From an uncultured Bacteroides sp. (GTDB lineage Bacteria; Bacteroidota; Bacteroidia; Bacteroidales; Bacteroidaceae): a stretch of DNA of 38,378 nt. Numbering within the stretch: position 1 is the first letter of the stretch; each line of letters begins with the position of its first letter. The notes beneath the pieces are model-generated. The model was given only the letters and a program-made list of their open reading frames with translations, did not search any database and was not told the origin of the DNA. Position numbers and translations under genes: made by a program. The stretch covers positions 1 through 38,378 of the forward strand of contig USLU01000046.1 in NCBI GenBank assembly GCA_900555635.1, written 5' to 3'. This document shows, in pieces, positions 21,634 through 30,108 of this stretch.

Positions 21634-21665
21634 TAGACAATTAAATAGACAGTTACAGACAGTTA
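21634..21665. repeat. Three near-direct 10-bp repeats, candidate integrase arm sites
   Basis: TAGACAATTA (21634-21643), TAGACAGTTA (21646-21655) and CAGACAGTTA (21656-21665) occur between the integrase start and tRNA-Pro. Position and repetition fit arm-type binding sites at an attachment region. Confidence 0.5.
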
Positions 21666-21692
21666 TTATTGTTGGACACTTCCATATACAAA

Positions 21693-21721
21693 AATAAGTT
21701 GCTGTATTTCAGCAACTTATT
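21693..21721 (-). terminator. Terminator downstream of tRNA-Pro
   Basis: A perfect 12-bp stem (AATAAGTTGCTG at 21693-21704 with its complement at 21710-21721) and a T-run on the minus strand follow the tRNA 3' end by nine bases. Confidence 0.75.
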
Positions 21722-21729
21722 CCTTTTCG

Positions 21730-21804
21730 TCGGGGTAGCGGGATTCGAACCCACGACCCCCTGCTCCCAAAGCAGGTGCGCTAACCGGACTGCGCTACAC
21801 CCCG
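21730..21804 (-). tRNA. tRNA-Pro (anticodon UGG), probable attachment locus
   Basis: On the minus strand the sequence starts CGGGGTGTAGCGCAG and ends TACCCCGA without encoded CCA. The 7-bp acceptor stem pairs, the anticodon arm is CCTGC-TTTGGGA-GCAGG with anticodon TGG, and the T arm contains GGTTCGAATCC. The 3' end faces the integrase, the usual orientation for a phage that uses the tRNA 3' half as its core site. The matching second core site must be outside the window on the left. Confidence 0.95.
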
Positions 21805-21830
21805 AGTGCTTTACTTCTTAAAAGCGAGTG

Positions 21831-21862
21831 CAAAGGTAAAAAACTTTTTTATATGCACCAAA
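21831..21862 (-). promoter_or_regulatory. tRNA-Pro promoter
   Basis: On the minus strand, TTTG (complement of 21859-21862), 20 bp, then TACCTTTG (complement of 21831-21838) forms a good Bacteroides promoter about 27 bases upstream of the tRNA 5' end. Confidence 0.65.
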
Positions 21863-21940
21863 TATTTTGATGTTTTTTTGTATAACAATTTTATAAATCA
21901 CTGAAAAACAAGAATTAATAATTTTAAAAAATATATTCTT

Positions 21941-21971
21941 TTTGTGTGCTTTCATTTTATTTCTATCTTTG
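21941..21971 (+). promoter_or_regulatory. Promoter of the lipoprotein gene
   Basis: TTTG (21941-21944), 19 bp, then TATCTTTG (21964-21971) is an exact match to the Bacteroides consensus, 48 bases before the start codon. Confidence 0.75.
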
Positions 21972-22018
21972 TAAAACATGTACGTAATAAATAAATCACA
22001 TTTAATTAAAGAAATGAT

Positions 22019-22375
22019 ATGAAAAAACTTATTTTAGGAACGGCAGTCATAGCAATGGCATTAGCAGCTTGCGGTGGGAAAAAGAGTGCAGATTCAATTG
22101 TTGGTTCGTGGGTGATGCCCATCGAAGGACAACCGGGACAAGTACAAGGCATTAGAATGAATGCAGGGGGGGAAGCGTCTTCTATTAATATGGCTACTTT
22201 AGTTTATAAAAGTTGGGAGCAAAAAGGAGATGATCTCTTACTTAGCGTAAAAAGTATCGGCAATGGTATGGAAATTGAGGGAGTAGATACTTTGAAAATA
22301 GAAAAACTGACAGCTGATTCATTAATATTGAGTTCTAATTACGGTTATACATTACGTTATGTAAGACAGAAATAA
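22019..22375 (+). CDS. Small lipoprotein, lipocalin-like (118 aa)
   Basis: The first 18 residues are a lipoprotein signal peptide with lipobox LAAC, so C18 would become the lipidated N-terminus. The mature part includes SIVGSWVMPIEGQ, typical of the first strand of small Bacteroides lipocalin-like proteins (GxW motif), and alternating beta strands to the end (SLILSSNYGYTLRYVRQK). Location is probably the periplasmic face of a membrane. It has its own strong promoter and shares a 23-bp terminator hairpin with the convergent kinase gene. Ligand and role are unknown. Confidence 0.8.
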   Translation: MKKLILGTAVIAMALAACGGKKSADSIVGSWVMPIEGQPGQVQGIRMNAGGEASSINMATLVYKSWEQKGDDLLLSVKSIGNGMEIEGVDTLKIEKLTADSLILSSNYGYTLRYVRQK

Positions 22376-22430
22376 TTAATCCTACAAAGACCATGACTCA
22401 TTTTAAGCATGGTCTTTGTAGGATTAATTA
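22373..22430. terminator. Bidirectional terminator, 23-bp perfect stem
   Basis: 22373-22395 is the exact reverse complement of 22408-22430, with a 12-base loop. The stop codons of both convergent genes (TAA at 22373-22375; TAA on the minus strand at 22428-22430) form the base of the stem. Confidence 0.85.
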
Positions 22431-23393
22431 TCCAAATTGTAAAGTAAAACAACTACCCTGACCTACAATTGATTGTACTGTAATGTTTCCTCCATGGCGA
22501 TTCATTATTTGCTTGCATAAGCTTAGCCCTATCCCCGAACCGGAAGTTTTTGTAGTAAAGAACGGAACAAATATCTTGTCCTGAACCTCCGGTAATATAC
22601 CTTCCCCGTTATCCTGAACAGCAATGAGACACTGCCACGACATAGTCGGATTCATTTTCACTTCTATCAATGGATTTTGAACCTTGCCACATGCTTCTTT
22701 GGCATTCTTAATCAGATTGATTAAAACTTGCTCTATCTGGGTCCTGTCTATTTGCACAGTTCTATTTGTCTGAGGTATTTCAATGCGGATATATTCTTCT
22801 GAAAACAGCTTTTGCAGGTCTTGCAATAATTCACGCACGGATACCGGACAACGAATAGGGGCCGGAAGACGTGTCAGCTTACGATAATTTTCTACAAATT
22901 CCAACAGGCCTTTACTTCGGCGATGTATGGTCTGCATGCCTTGACGCATTACTGGATAATTTTTTTCTGTCATTTCACGTTCACTCAATGTTTCGGAGAG
23001 AGATATGATAGGAGTGATTGAATTCATAATTTCGTGCGTCAATACACGGATCAATTTTTGCCATGCTTCCATCTCATTACGTTCCAGCACCCGAGTTCGA
23101 AAATTCTTCATTGCTTCTGATAATTCATTTACCATATCCTCCATAGAGCGATTATGGTAAGGAGACCGGAAAGAAAGCATCATATCATCGTAGCGCAAAC
23201 TTTCGGCAAGATGGCGCATCATACGTACTTGCATCATTTGCAACCGGTATAGATGGATGGCAATAGCAAGCAAAATTAAAAAAGCCATTAATGAACTGAA
23301 CCATAACTTTGCATCTACCAGCAGATAGATTCCGACTGAAAACAATACAATACCGATAATGTGCAATGCTACAATGAATGAATATCGTTTCAT
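22428..23393 (-). CDS. Sensor histidine kinase, NtrB/NtrY-like (321 aa)
   Basis: A membrane histidine kinase partnered with the downstream-overlapping NtrC-type regulator. Two membrane segments (about residues 7-26 and 32-51) are separated by only about five residues, so there is no periplasmic sensor domain and sensing is probably intramembrane or cytoplasmic. A short linker leads to the dimerisation domain with the phospho-acceptor H120 in RVLTHEIMNSITPI. The ATP-binding domain shows the N box (LINLIKNAKEA, 224-234), G1 (DNGEGI, 261-266), F box (FVPFFTTK) and G2 (GSGIGLSLC, 285-293). Its start overlaps the regulator stop by ATGA, so the two are co-translated. Confidence 0.9.
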   Translation of the reverse strand: MKRYSFIVALHIIGIVLFSVGIYLLVDAKLWFSSLMAFLILLAIAIHLYRLQMMQVRMMRHLAESLRYDDMMLSFRSPYHNRSMEDMVNELSEAMKNFRTRVLERNEMEAWQKLIRVLTHEIMNSITPIISLSETLSEREMTEKNYPVMRQGMQTIHRRSKGLLEFVENYRKLTRLPAPIRCPVSVRELLQDLQKLFSEEYIRIEIPQTNRTVQIDRTQIEQVLINLIKNAKEACGKVQNPLIEVKMNPTMSWQCLIAVQDNGEGILPEVQDKIFVPFFTTKTSGSGIGLSLCKQIMNRHGGNITVQSIVGQGSCFTLQFG

Positions 23394-24763
23394 AATCCTA
23401 ATTTTTCTAGTTTCCGATATAAGGCGAAGCGGGTAATGCCCAAATATTCTGCTGCACGTGTCACATTGCCCTCACTGAGGCGCATGGCACGCTCTACGGC
23501 TTGTCGTTCCAATTGTTCCAGATTGAGCGTTTCTTCTTCTTTCTTCTGACGGGGAGCAGAAGCATGAAACATAAAGTTTTCGGGACGGAGTAGGGAACCG
23601 TCTCCCAATATTACTGCACGTTCTATAGTATGTTGCAGTTCGCGTACATTACCGGGCCAGCTATATTTCAATAATTTATTTTTTGCCTCACGCGTTAGTC
23701 CACGCATTTCTTTCAGGTATTTACGGGCATAACGTTGCAGAAAATACTCTGCTAGCAGAATGATATCATTGCCACGTTCCCTTAACGGAGGTATATGTAA
23801 TTCTATTGTATTAATGCGATACAATAGGTCCTGACGGAAATCTCCTTCTTCTACTAAATGACGAATATTCGCATTTGTGGCGCAAATAAGACGCACATCA
23901 ATAGAGGTGGATTGCGTACTGCCCAAACGGCTTATCTGACGCTTTTCTATAGCTGTAAGCAATTTAGCCTGCATGGGTAAGGACAGGTTTCCAATCTCAT
24001 CCAAGAAAAGAGTACCACCAGTAGCAACTTCCATTCGTCCTGCTTTAGATTTTCGGGCATCCGTAAATGCACCTTTTTCATAACCAAATAGTTCACTCTC
24101 AAATAGCTGCTCTGGAATACTACCAAGATCAATAGTTACAAAAGGGTTTTCTTTACGTGGAGAGTTCCTGTATAGCAGGCGGGCAATTACATCTTTACCG
24201 GTGCCATTTTCTCCTAATATAAGGATATTGGCATCTGTGTCTCGTAGTTTGTCAATAGTGGAAAAGACTTCCTGCATAGCAGCTGAGTCACCGATAATAA
24301 CATCTTCGGTAGTGCCCGCAACAGTACTGCTCAATACCTCTACTTGATCTTTAAGTAAATTGATCTCACAACGCGAACGTCTCAGTTTGATTCCTGATGA
24401 AAGTGTTGCCAACAATTTCTCCTTTTCCCACGGTTTGGGGATAAAGTCTGTGGCACCAGCTTTAATTGCGCGTACTGCTTTGTCAGTATCAGCATAAGCA
24501 GTCATGAAAATAACTACTGCTTGCGGGTCAGCGCTCAATATTTGTCTCAGGCTGTTAAATCCTTCCTGCCCACTGATAGCATCACGACTGAAATTCATAT
24601 CCAACAAAATAAGATCCGGCTGAAAAGTAGTCATGAAATGCTCTATTCGATCAGGCGTTACAGCTACCTTTATCTTCTCCGCATAGGGTTCAAGAAGGAG
24701 ATTGAGAGCAAAAAGGACGTCTTCATTGTCGTCTACAATCAGTATTTTACCAAGTTGTTCCAT
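23390..24763 (-). CDS. Sigma-54-dependent response regulator, NtrC family (457 aa)
   Basis: The receiver domain (1-125) has acidic D11/D12, phospho-acceptor D55 (LILLDMNF) and K109 (FIPKPW). The central AAA+ domain has Walker A GENGTGKD (about 184-191), the sigma-54 contact loop GAFTDA (about 231-236; the usual form is GAFTGA, the key Thr is kept), Walker B TLFLDEIG and the R-finger region RQDLLYRIN. The C-terminal Fis-type helix-turn-helix (GNVTRAAEYLGITRFALYRKLEKLGL in pieces, about 431-457) binds enhancers. It is divergent from the TolC operon, and two dyads plus a sigma-54-like promoter lie between them, making that operon its likely target. Confidence 0.93.
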   Translation of the reverse strand: MEQLGKILIVDDNEDVLFALNLLLEPYAEKIKVAVTPDRIEHFMTTFQPDLILLDMNFSRDAISGQEGFNSLRQILSADPQAVVIFMTAYADTDKAVRAIKAGATDFIPKPWEKEKLLATLSSGIKLRRSRCEINLLKDQVEVLSSTVAGTTEDVIIGDSAAMQEVFSTIDKLRDTDANILILGENGTGKDVIARLLYRNSPRKENPFVTIDLGSIPEQLFESELFGYEKGAFTDARKSKAGRMEVATGGTLFLDEIGNLSLPMQAKLLTAIEKRQISRLGSTQSTSIDVRLICATNANIRHLVEEGDFRQDLLYRINTIELHIPPLRERGNDIILLAEYFLQRYARKYLKEMRGLTREAKNKLLKYSWPGNVRELQHTIERAVILGDGSLLRPENFMFHASAPRQKKEEETLNLEQLERQAVERAMRLSEGNVTRAAEYLGITRFALYRKLEKLGL

Positions 24764-24807
24764 ATCGACTTATATTTTCCAATAATTAAAGTGCTTATAT
24801 CTAACGG

Positions 24808-24815
24808 CAAAGATA
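24808..24815 (-). promoter_or_regulatory. -7 box for the two-component operon
   Basis: On the minus strand, TATCTTTG matches TAnnTTTG, about 45 bases before the regulator start codon. The -33 region overlaps the sequence next to the dyads and has no TTTG, so expression may be regulated, possibly by the regulator itself. Confidence 0.5.
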
Positions 24816-24837
24816 AGCAATATCTTGATGTGTTGTG

Positions 24838-24874
24838 TGTGCGTATACGCACTATTTTTGTGCGAATTAGCACA
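24838..24874. promoter_or_regulatory. Two tandem dyads, candidate NtrC-type enhancer
   Basis: GTGCGTATACGCAC (24839-24852) is a perfect palindrome. TGTGCGAATTAGCACA (24859-24874) has the same TGTGC half-sites. Their centres are 21 bp apart, two helical turns, as expected for two regulator dimers side by side. They lie about 75 bp upstream of the sigma-54-like promoter. Confidence 0.65.
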
Positions 24875-24928
24875 TAAGCATGCTTCTCAAATCACACATA
24901 TATCACTATTATACAGCATATTACATTT

Positions 24929-24945
24929 TTGGCATACAATTTGAA
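24929..24945 (+). promoter_or_regulatory. Sigma-54-like promoter of the export operon
   Basis: TTGGCATACAATTTGAA resembles the -24/-12 consensus YTGGCACGNNNNTTGCW with three differences. The -24 GG is present with correct spacing, but the -12 element has GA in place of GC. It ends 24 bases before ATG 24970. Confidence 0.6.
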
Positions 24946-24969
24946 TTCCATTATACAAAGAAATAAACG

Positions 24970-26448
24970 ATGCAACGAAATATACTTCTGATACTATTTA
25001 TTTATGGTTTGACATTGGCTGTCTTTGCACAAGAGCACACTATGGAATTGACCTTAAACCAAACCATTGAACGTGCTCGGTTACAGTCACCCGATGCACA
25101 AAATGCCCGTCATAGTTTTCGTTCCGCATATTGGAACTACAAATATTACTGTGCCAATTACTTGCCGACACTCAAGCTAACTTCGAATCCTTATTTGGAC
25201 CGTGCTATCAATAAAGTAACATTAGGAGACGGTAACGTCAAGTTTGTAGAGCAAAATTTGTTGAGCACAGATCTGACATTAAGCCTGACACAAAATATAC
25301 CATGGACGGGAGGTACTCTTTTCGTCGAAACTGCCGCACAACGCCTTGACCTGTTCAGTAACGATACTTATTCCTGGCAAACTTCACCTATTAATATAGG
25401 TTATAGCCAATCGCTGTTTGGCTATAATAATTTGAAATGGGACCGTCGCATTGAACCTATTCGGTACAGTGAAGCCAAAAAAACTTTTGTAGAGACACTA
25501 GAACTGGTAGCTGCCAATGCCACAGAAAGATTCTTCAACCTTGCTAAAGCTCAAAGTAATTACGAAATAGCTAATACTAACTATGCCAATGCAGACACCC
25601 TATATATATACGCTCAAGGGCGATATAATATCGGAACCATTTCCGAAAATGAAATGTTGCAACTTGAGATTAATAAACTTACGGAAGAAACGAACCGTAT
25701 GAATGCCCATATCGAAATGGAAAACTGTATGCAGGAACTTCGTTCATATCTCGGCATACAGGAAGACATTGAAATTAAAGCAGATGTGAATGCTTATATA
25801 CCGGATATTCACATTGAACTCAGCACCGCCTTAATACTAGCTAACGAAAACAGTCCTGAAATTCAGAATATGATCCGTCGTAAACTTGAAAGTGAAAGTG
25901 CCGTTTCAAAAGCACGTGCCAATGCCGGATTGAAAGCGGACATCTATTTGCGCTTCGGACTGACCCAAACTGCTGAAAAGTTGAAAGATGCCTATCACAA
26001 TCCATTGGACCAACAATATGTAAGTTTAGGTATTACGCTTCCCATATTGGACTGGGGAAGAGGAAAAGGGCAAGTTCGTGTAGCCCGTTCCAACCGTGAC
26101 TTGGTGTACACACAAGTAGAGCAGGATAAAACTGACTTTGATTTGAATGTCCGCAAACTAGTTAAGCAATTCAATTTGCAAGCTCAACGAGTGAGTATTG
26201 CCGCCCGTACGGATCAAACGGCACAACGACGTGCCGAAGTAGCCCGAAAACTTTATCTTTTAGGAAAATCTTCTATTCTCGATTTGAATGCTTCGATCAC
26301 AGAGAAAGATACTGCTCGCAGGAACTACATATCAGCTCTTTACAATTATTGGAGTTTATATTATACGCTACGAAGCCTTACCCTGTATGATTTTGAAAAA
26401 GATACTCCTTTAACCGAGAATCTAGAGCGTATAATCTCTTCAATATAA
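24970..26448 (+). CDS. TolC-family outer-membrane efflux protein (492 aa)
   Basis: An outer-membrane channel of tripartite exporters. A signal peptide covers about residues 1-20 (cut after VFA). The mature protein has the repeated TolC-type organisation: a first half with LTLNQTIERARLQSPDAQNARHSFRSAYWNYKY and a second half with IELSTALILANENSPEIQN, each beginning a long helical hairpin region. The segment ITLPILDWGRGKGQVRVARSN (about 352-372 in pieces) is typical of the second beta/helix junction. Length fits the family. It is the first gene of the operon behind the sigma-54-like promoter and is followed by the adaptor gene after 33 bases. Confidence 0.9.
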   Translation: MQRNILLILFIYGLTLAVFAQEHTMELTLNQTIERARLQSPDAQNARHSFRSAYWNYKYYCANYLPTLKLTSNPYLDRAINKVTLGDGNVKFVEQNLLSTDLTLSLTQNIPWTGGTLFVETAAQRLDLFSNDTYSWQTSPINIGYSQSLFGYNNLKWDRRIEPIRYSEAKKTFVETLELVAANATERFFNLAKAQSNYEIANTNYANADTLYIYAQGRYNIGTISENEMLQLEINKLTEETNRMNAHIEMENCMQELRSYLGIQEDIEIKADVNAYIPDIHIELSTALILANENSPEIQNMIRRKLESESAVSKARANAGLKADIYLRFGLTQTAEKLKDAYHNPLDQQYVSLGITLPILDWGRGKGQVRVARSNRDLVYTQVEQDKTDFDLNVRKLVKQFNLQAQRVSIAARTDQTAQRRAEVARKLYLLGKSSILDLNASITEKDTARRNYISALYNYWSLYYTLRSLTLYDFEKDTPLTENLERIISSI

Positions 26449-26481
26449 AATGATTGCAATAATATAAAAGATATAATTATT

Positions 26482-27732
26482 ATGGATATAAAACTGGAAA
26501 AGAAGCCTTGGTACATTCGCTACCGTTACTACCTGATAGGAGGCATTGCATTCCTCGCATTTCTTATCTATGTTATCATTCTGTCCTTGGGCCCCAGCAA
26601 ATTGCGTATCAAGCAGGATAATATACAGATAGCCGAAGTGAAAAGTGGAAGATTCATGGAATATGTAGATGTGGAAGGACTCATTCAGCCCATCCTTACC
26701 ATTAAAGTTAATGCTCGTGAAGCAGGAAGCGTAGAGCGCATCATAGGCGAGGAGGGAAGTCTGCTCGAAAAAGGAGATACCATTCTCATCCTAGAAAATC
26801 CCGACCTTCTACGTAATATTGAAGATCAACGCGACGAATGGGAAAAGCAGCTTATTACCTACCGTGAAAAAGAAATTGAAATGGAACAACAAAGTTTGAC
26901 CCTTCAACAGCAAGCCTTACAAACCAACTACGAGCTCGATCGCCTACGGAAAAGTTTTAACCTGGATCAAGAAGAGTACCGCATGGGTATCAAAAGTAAA
27001 GCTCAATTGGAAGTATCAGAAGATGAATATACTTATAAAGTGAAGAATGCACGTCTGCAACGCGAAAGTCTTCGTCACGATTCAGCTGTATCCGCTATTC
27101 GCAAAGACCTTATCCACAACGACCGCGAACGAGAACAAAAAAAGTATGAGCGCGCTCGCGAACGGTTGGATAATTTAATTATAAAGGCACCTGTTTCAGG
27201 ACAACTTAGTTTTGTAAAAGTAACTCCCGGACAACAAGTCGCATCCGGCGAAAGTATTGCCGAAATCAAAGTACTGGACCAATATAAGGTACATACTTCC
27301 CTAAGCGAATACTATATTGATAGAATCACTACAGGATTACCCGCAACAATCAATTATCAAGGTAAGAAATACCCATTACGCATTACCAAAGTAGTACCTG
27401 AAGTCAAAGACCGTACATTCGATGTAGATTTAGTCTTTACAAGAGAGATGCCCGAAAATGTTCGTGTAGGTAAAAGTTTCCGTGTACAAATAGAATTAGG
27501 CCAACCGGAAGAAGCATTGGTGATTCCACGCGGTAATTTTTATCAGAATACCGGAGGTCAATGGATTTATAAGTTGAATTCATCCAAAAGTAAAGCCATC
27601 CGTGTACCACTCAGCATCGGACGTCAAAATCCGCAACAATATGAAATTACAGACGGTTTACAACCTGGAGATTGGGTAATTACAACGGGATATGATACCT
27701 TTGGCGAAGCAGAAGAATTAATATTGAAATAA
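26482..27732 (+). CDS. HlyD-type periplasmic adaptor protein (416 aa)
   Basis: The membrane-fusion protein linking inner-membrane permeases to the TolC channel. One N-terminal membrane anchor covers about residues 16-37 (IGGIAFLAFLIYVIILSL). A first lipoyl half follows (EAGSVERIIGEEGSLLEKGDTILIL, about 80-105), then a long coiled-coil hairpin (about 108-232, rich in Glu/Gln/Arg) and the second lipoyl half (IIKAPVSGQLSFVKVTPGQQVASGE). The C-terminal beta-barrel and membrane-proximal domain ends FGEAEELILK. It is nine bases upstream of the first permease gene, so adaptor and permeases are translated as one unit. Confidence 0.9.
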   Translation: MDIKLEKKPWYIRYRYYLIGGIAFLAFLIYVIILSLGPSKLRIKQDNIQIAEVKSGRFMEYVDVEGLIQPILTIKVNAREAGSVERIIGEEGSLLEKGDTILILENPDLLRNIEDQRDEWEKQLITYREKEIEMEQQSLTLQQQALQTNYELDRLRKSFNLDQEEYRMGIKSKAQLEVSEDEYTYKVKNARLQRESLRHDSAVSAIRKDLIHNDREREQKKYERARERLDNLIIKAPVSGQLSFVKVTPGQQVASGESIAEIKVLDQYKVHTSLSEYYIDRITTGLPATINYQGKKYPLRITKVVPEVKDRTFDVDLVFTREMPENVRVGKSFRVQIELGQPEEALVIPRGNFYQNTGGQWIYKLNSSKSKAIRVPLSIGRQNPQQYEITDGLQPGDWVITTGYDTFGEAEELILK

Positions 27733-27741
27733 GATAAATAC

Positions 27742-30105
27742 ATGAAAACACTAAAATACGCATTACGTTTTCTAATACGCTCTAAATCATATTCTATCAT
27801 TAATCTGTTGGGATTGGCACTGAGCTTGGCATGCAGCATTGTGTTGGCACGCTACATCTATCAGGAAATGACGGTAGATACTCATGCTCTTCAATCGGAA
27901 AACATAGTAGTACCATTGCGCGATATTGATGGAAATATATATCCATGTGCTCTTGAAAATATAGATAGTGTTTATTTCAGCAATGAACAGATAGTAGAAG
28001 AAACCCAGTTCATTATTTTGGAAAAGAAAATCATTTTACAACAAAATATACCATATACCGCCAATATATTTGTGACAGATAGCACTTACTTTCACTTCTT
28101 CTGCTATGAAACGGTTGCCGGAACCTTACGACTATCGGCTCCTAATGATGCCTTGATAACGGAGAGTTTTGCCCATAAACTTTTTGGAAACGAAAACCCG
28201 ATAGGAAAAACATTCTATTATGGCAAAGACAATCTCATCACGATACAAGGTGTTCTTAAAGAACCTACATGCAAAACATCCTTTACTTTCGACGTCATGT
28301 TGAATTTGAGTATACAGGAAAAATGGAGACAGTTACCTGGATCATTCTTGCGGCTTCAACCGAATATATCTATAGAAAAGATTAATAAAATCAGTTCGGT
28401 TTATAGAAAAACAGAAAATGGCACATCACGCAATTTCTTTGTTCCTGTCACACAATTCTACTGGTCCGATGGATCGAATTACCAGGTTATGGAACATCAT
28501 GGCGACCGTTCGCATGTGCTTCTGCTTATGGGGGTATGTCTGTTGGTATTGCTCACGGGAGTGATTAATTTCGTCAATCTCTATTTGGTACTGATAATGA
28601 AACGTTCTAAAGAATATGGTATCAAAAAGATTTTTGGTGCACATGGACGAACGCTCTTTGTTCAGTTGTGGATAGAAAACGTAATACTTATTACCTGTGC
28701 TTTGTTTACGGCATGGCTTTTGATTGAAATTGCTACAATTCCTGTTAACCGACTACTAGGGAGCGAGGTTTCCTATACTTCATTTGATGCTTGGTTATCA
28801 TTAGGCATTTGGCTGTTATTGCCATTGTTGACGTGTGCCTATCCTTTTATCAAATACAATTATCTTTCACCCATCGCAGGCATTCGTACCATCGGCACTT
28901 CAAAGAAATCAGTCACAACTCGTATGATGTTTCTTTTGGTACAGTGTATCATTACTTTTCTGCTTGTCATACTGTCGCTTTATTTGGGTAAGCATGTCAA
29001 TCTTCTGTTGCACACCGACCCGGGATTCCGTCAGGAAGGCATATTAATTGCATCTTTGAATCAGGAAAGTTTTTTATATAATATAAGTGTTGAAGAACAA
29101 AAGAATTATTATGCCCGCATGCAGCAGGTACGGCAAAAGCTCGACGAAACTCCTCTGATAGAACGATGGCAACTACTGTCAGCAGATATTCTAGACAATT
29201 CCTCCACCATTGTATTGATAAATGATAAAGATGCTCACATAAACTTGCAATGTATGTGGGTATCTCCTAAATTCTTTAACATGTACGACCTAAAAATAAT
29301 AGAAGGCACCATACCTGAAAGAGTCTTGAATTCTGAACATAAAATCGTAATGAACGAAAGTGCACTAAAGGCATTTGGTTACAAGCACCGTGAAGAAGCT
29401 TTCGTACGAGGAGAAACACCTTTATGGATATCTGTTTCAATGGATGGTACCATAGTAGAAGGCGGTATGAAACCTATGCCAGTAGAAGCGATAGTGAAAG
29501 ACTACTATACAGGACATATTACGGCTGGCAAACAACCTGTGGTTTTCATGGTGGGAAATGCTGCTAACAATAGCAAATACCAAATTCTGTGTAAAGCCGG
29601 CAAGGAGAAGGAAGTACTATCCTATCTAAGAAAGATAGAAAAAGATATTTATAATACTGAAGAGTTTGAATACTATTGGCAGAAAGATAAATTAGCGGCT
29701 ATGTATAACAAAGACCGTCAAGTAATGGGAGTCTATATGGTCTTTGCTTTTATAGCTATCATTATTTCTTGTTTGGGTTTATTCGGACTTTCTCTTTTTG
29801 ATATTCGCCAGCGTTATCGTGAAATAGCTATTCGTAAAGTCAACGGAGCAGGAAATCATAATATATATTCTCTACTAATCCACAAATATGTAGTAGTACT
29901 GGTCAGTGCTTTTACTGTAGCGGTTCCTATCTCTTTCTATCTGATAAATTTGTATACACAGGATTTTATAGTGAAAGCACCAATAGGTGTCGGTATCTTT
30001 ATAATTGCCCTTATTATAATTTCTCTTGTATCAATAGGTACTCTATTGTGGCAAATTCGCAAAGCAACAACATTTAATCTTGCAGAAACCATTAAAACCG
30101 AATAA
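27742..30105 (+). CDS. FtsX/MacB-type ABC permease 1 (787 aa)
   Basis: An inner-membrane permease of the MacB/LolC/FtsX type. The first membrane helix (about 18-40) follows a basic N-terminus (MKTLKYALRFLIRSKSYS). A large periplasmic domain runs to about 255, then a set of helices (about 255-345), a short linker, another membrane helix (about 390-415) and a second periplasmic domain. The last three helices begin near 660. The signature REIAIRKVNGAG (about 694-705) lies after the sixth helix. The protein ends LAETIKTE, a typical C-terminus. No ATP-binding domain is present. It is closely related to permease 2, indicating tandem duplication. Confidence 0.88.
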   Translation: MKTLKYALRFLIRSKSYSIINLLGLALSLACSIVLARYIYQEMTVDTHALQSENIVVPLRDIDGNIYPCALENIDSVYFSNEQIVEETQFIILEKKIILQQNIPYTANIFVTDSTYFHFFCYETVAGTLRLSAPNDALITESFAHKLFGNENPIGKTFYYGKDNLITIQGVLKEPTCKTSFTFDVMLNLSIQEKWRQLPGSFLRLQPNISIEKINKISSVYRKTENGTSRNFFVPVTQFYWSDGSNYQVMEHHGDRSHVLLLMGVCLLVLLTGVINFVNLYLVLIMKRSKEYGIKKIFGAHGRTLFVQLWIENVILITCALFTAWLLIEIATIPVNRLLGSEVSYTSFDAWLSLGIWLLLPLLTCAYPFIKYNYLSPIAGIRTIGTSKKSVTTRMMFLLVQCIITFLLVILSLYLGKHVNLLLHTDPGFRQEGILIASLNQESFLYNISVEEQKNYYARMQQVRQKLDETPLIERWQLLSADILDNSSTIVLINDKDAHINLQCMWVSPKFFNMYDLKIIEGTIPERVLNSEHKIVMNESALKAFGYKHREEAFVRGETPLWISVSMDGTIVEGGMKPMPVEAIVKDYYTGHITAGKQPVVFMVGNAANNSKYQILCKAGKEKEVLSYLRKIEKDIYNTEEFEYYWQKDKLAAMYNKDRQVMGVYMVFAFIAIIISCLGLFGLSLFDIRQRYREIAIRKVNGAGNHNIYSLLIHKYVVVLVSAFTVAVPISFYLINLYTQDFIVKAPIGVGIFIIALIIISLVSIGTLLWQIRKATTFNLAETIKTE

Positions 30106-30108
30106 AAT

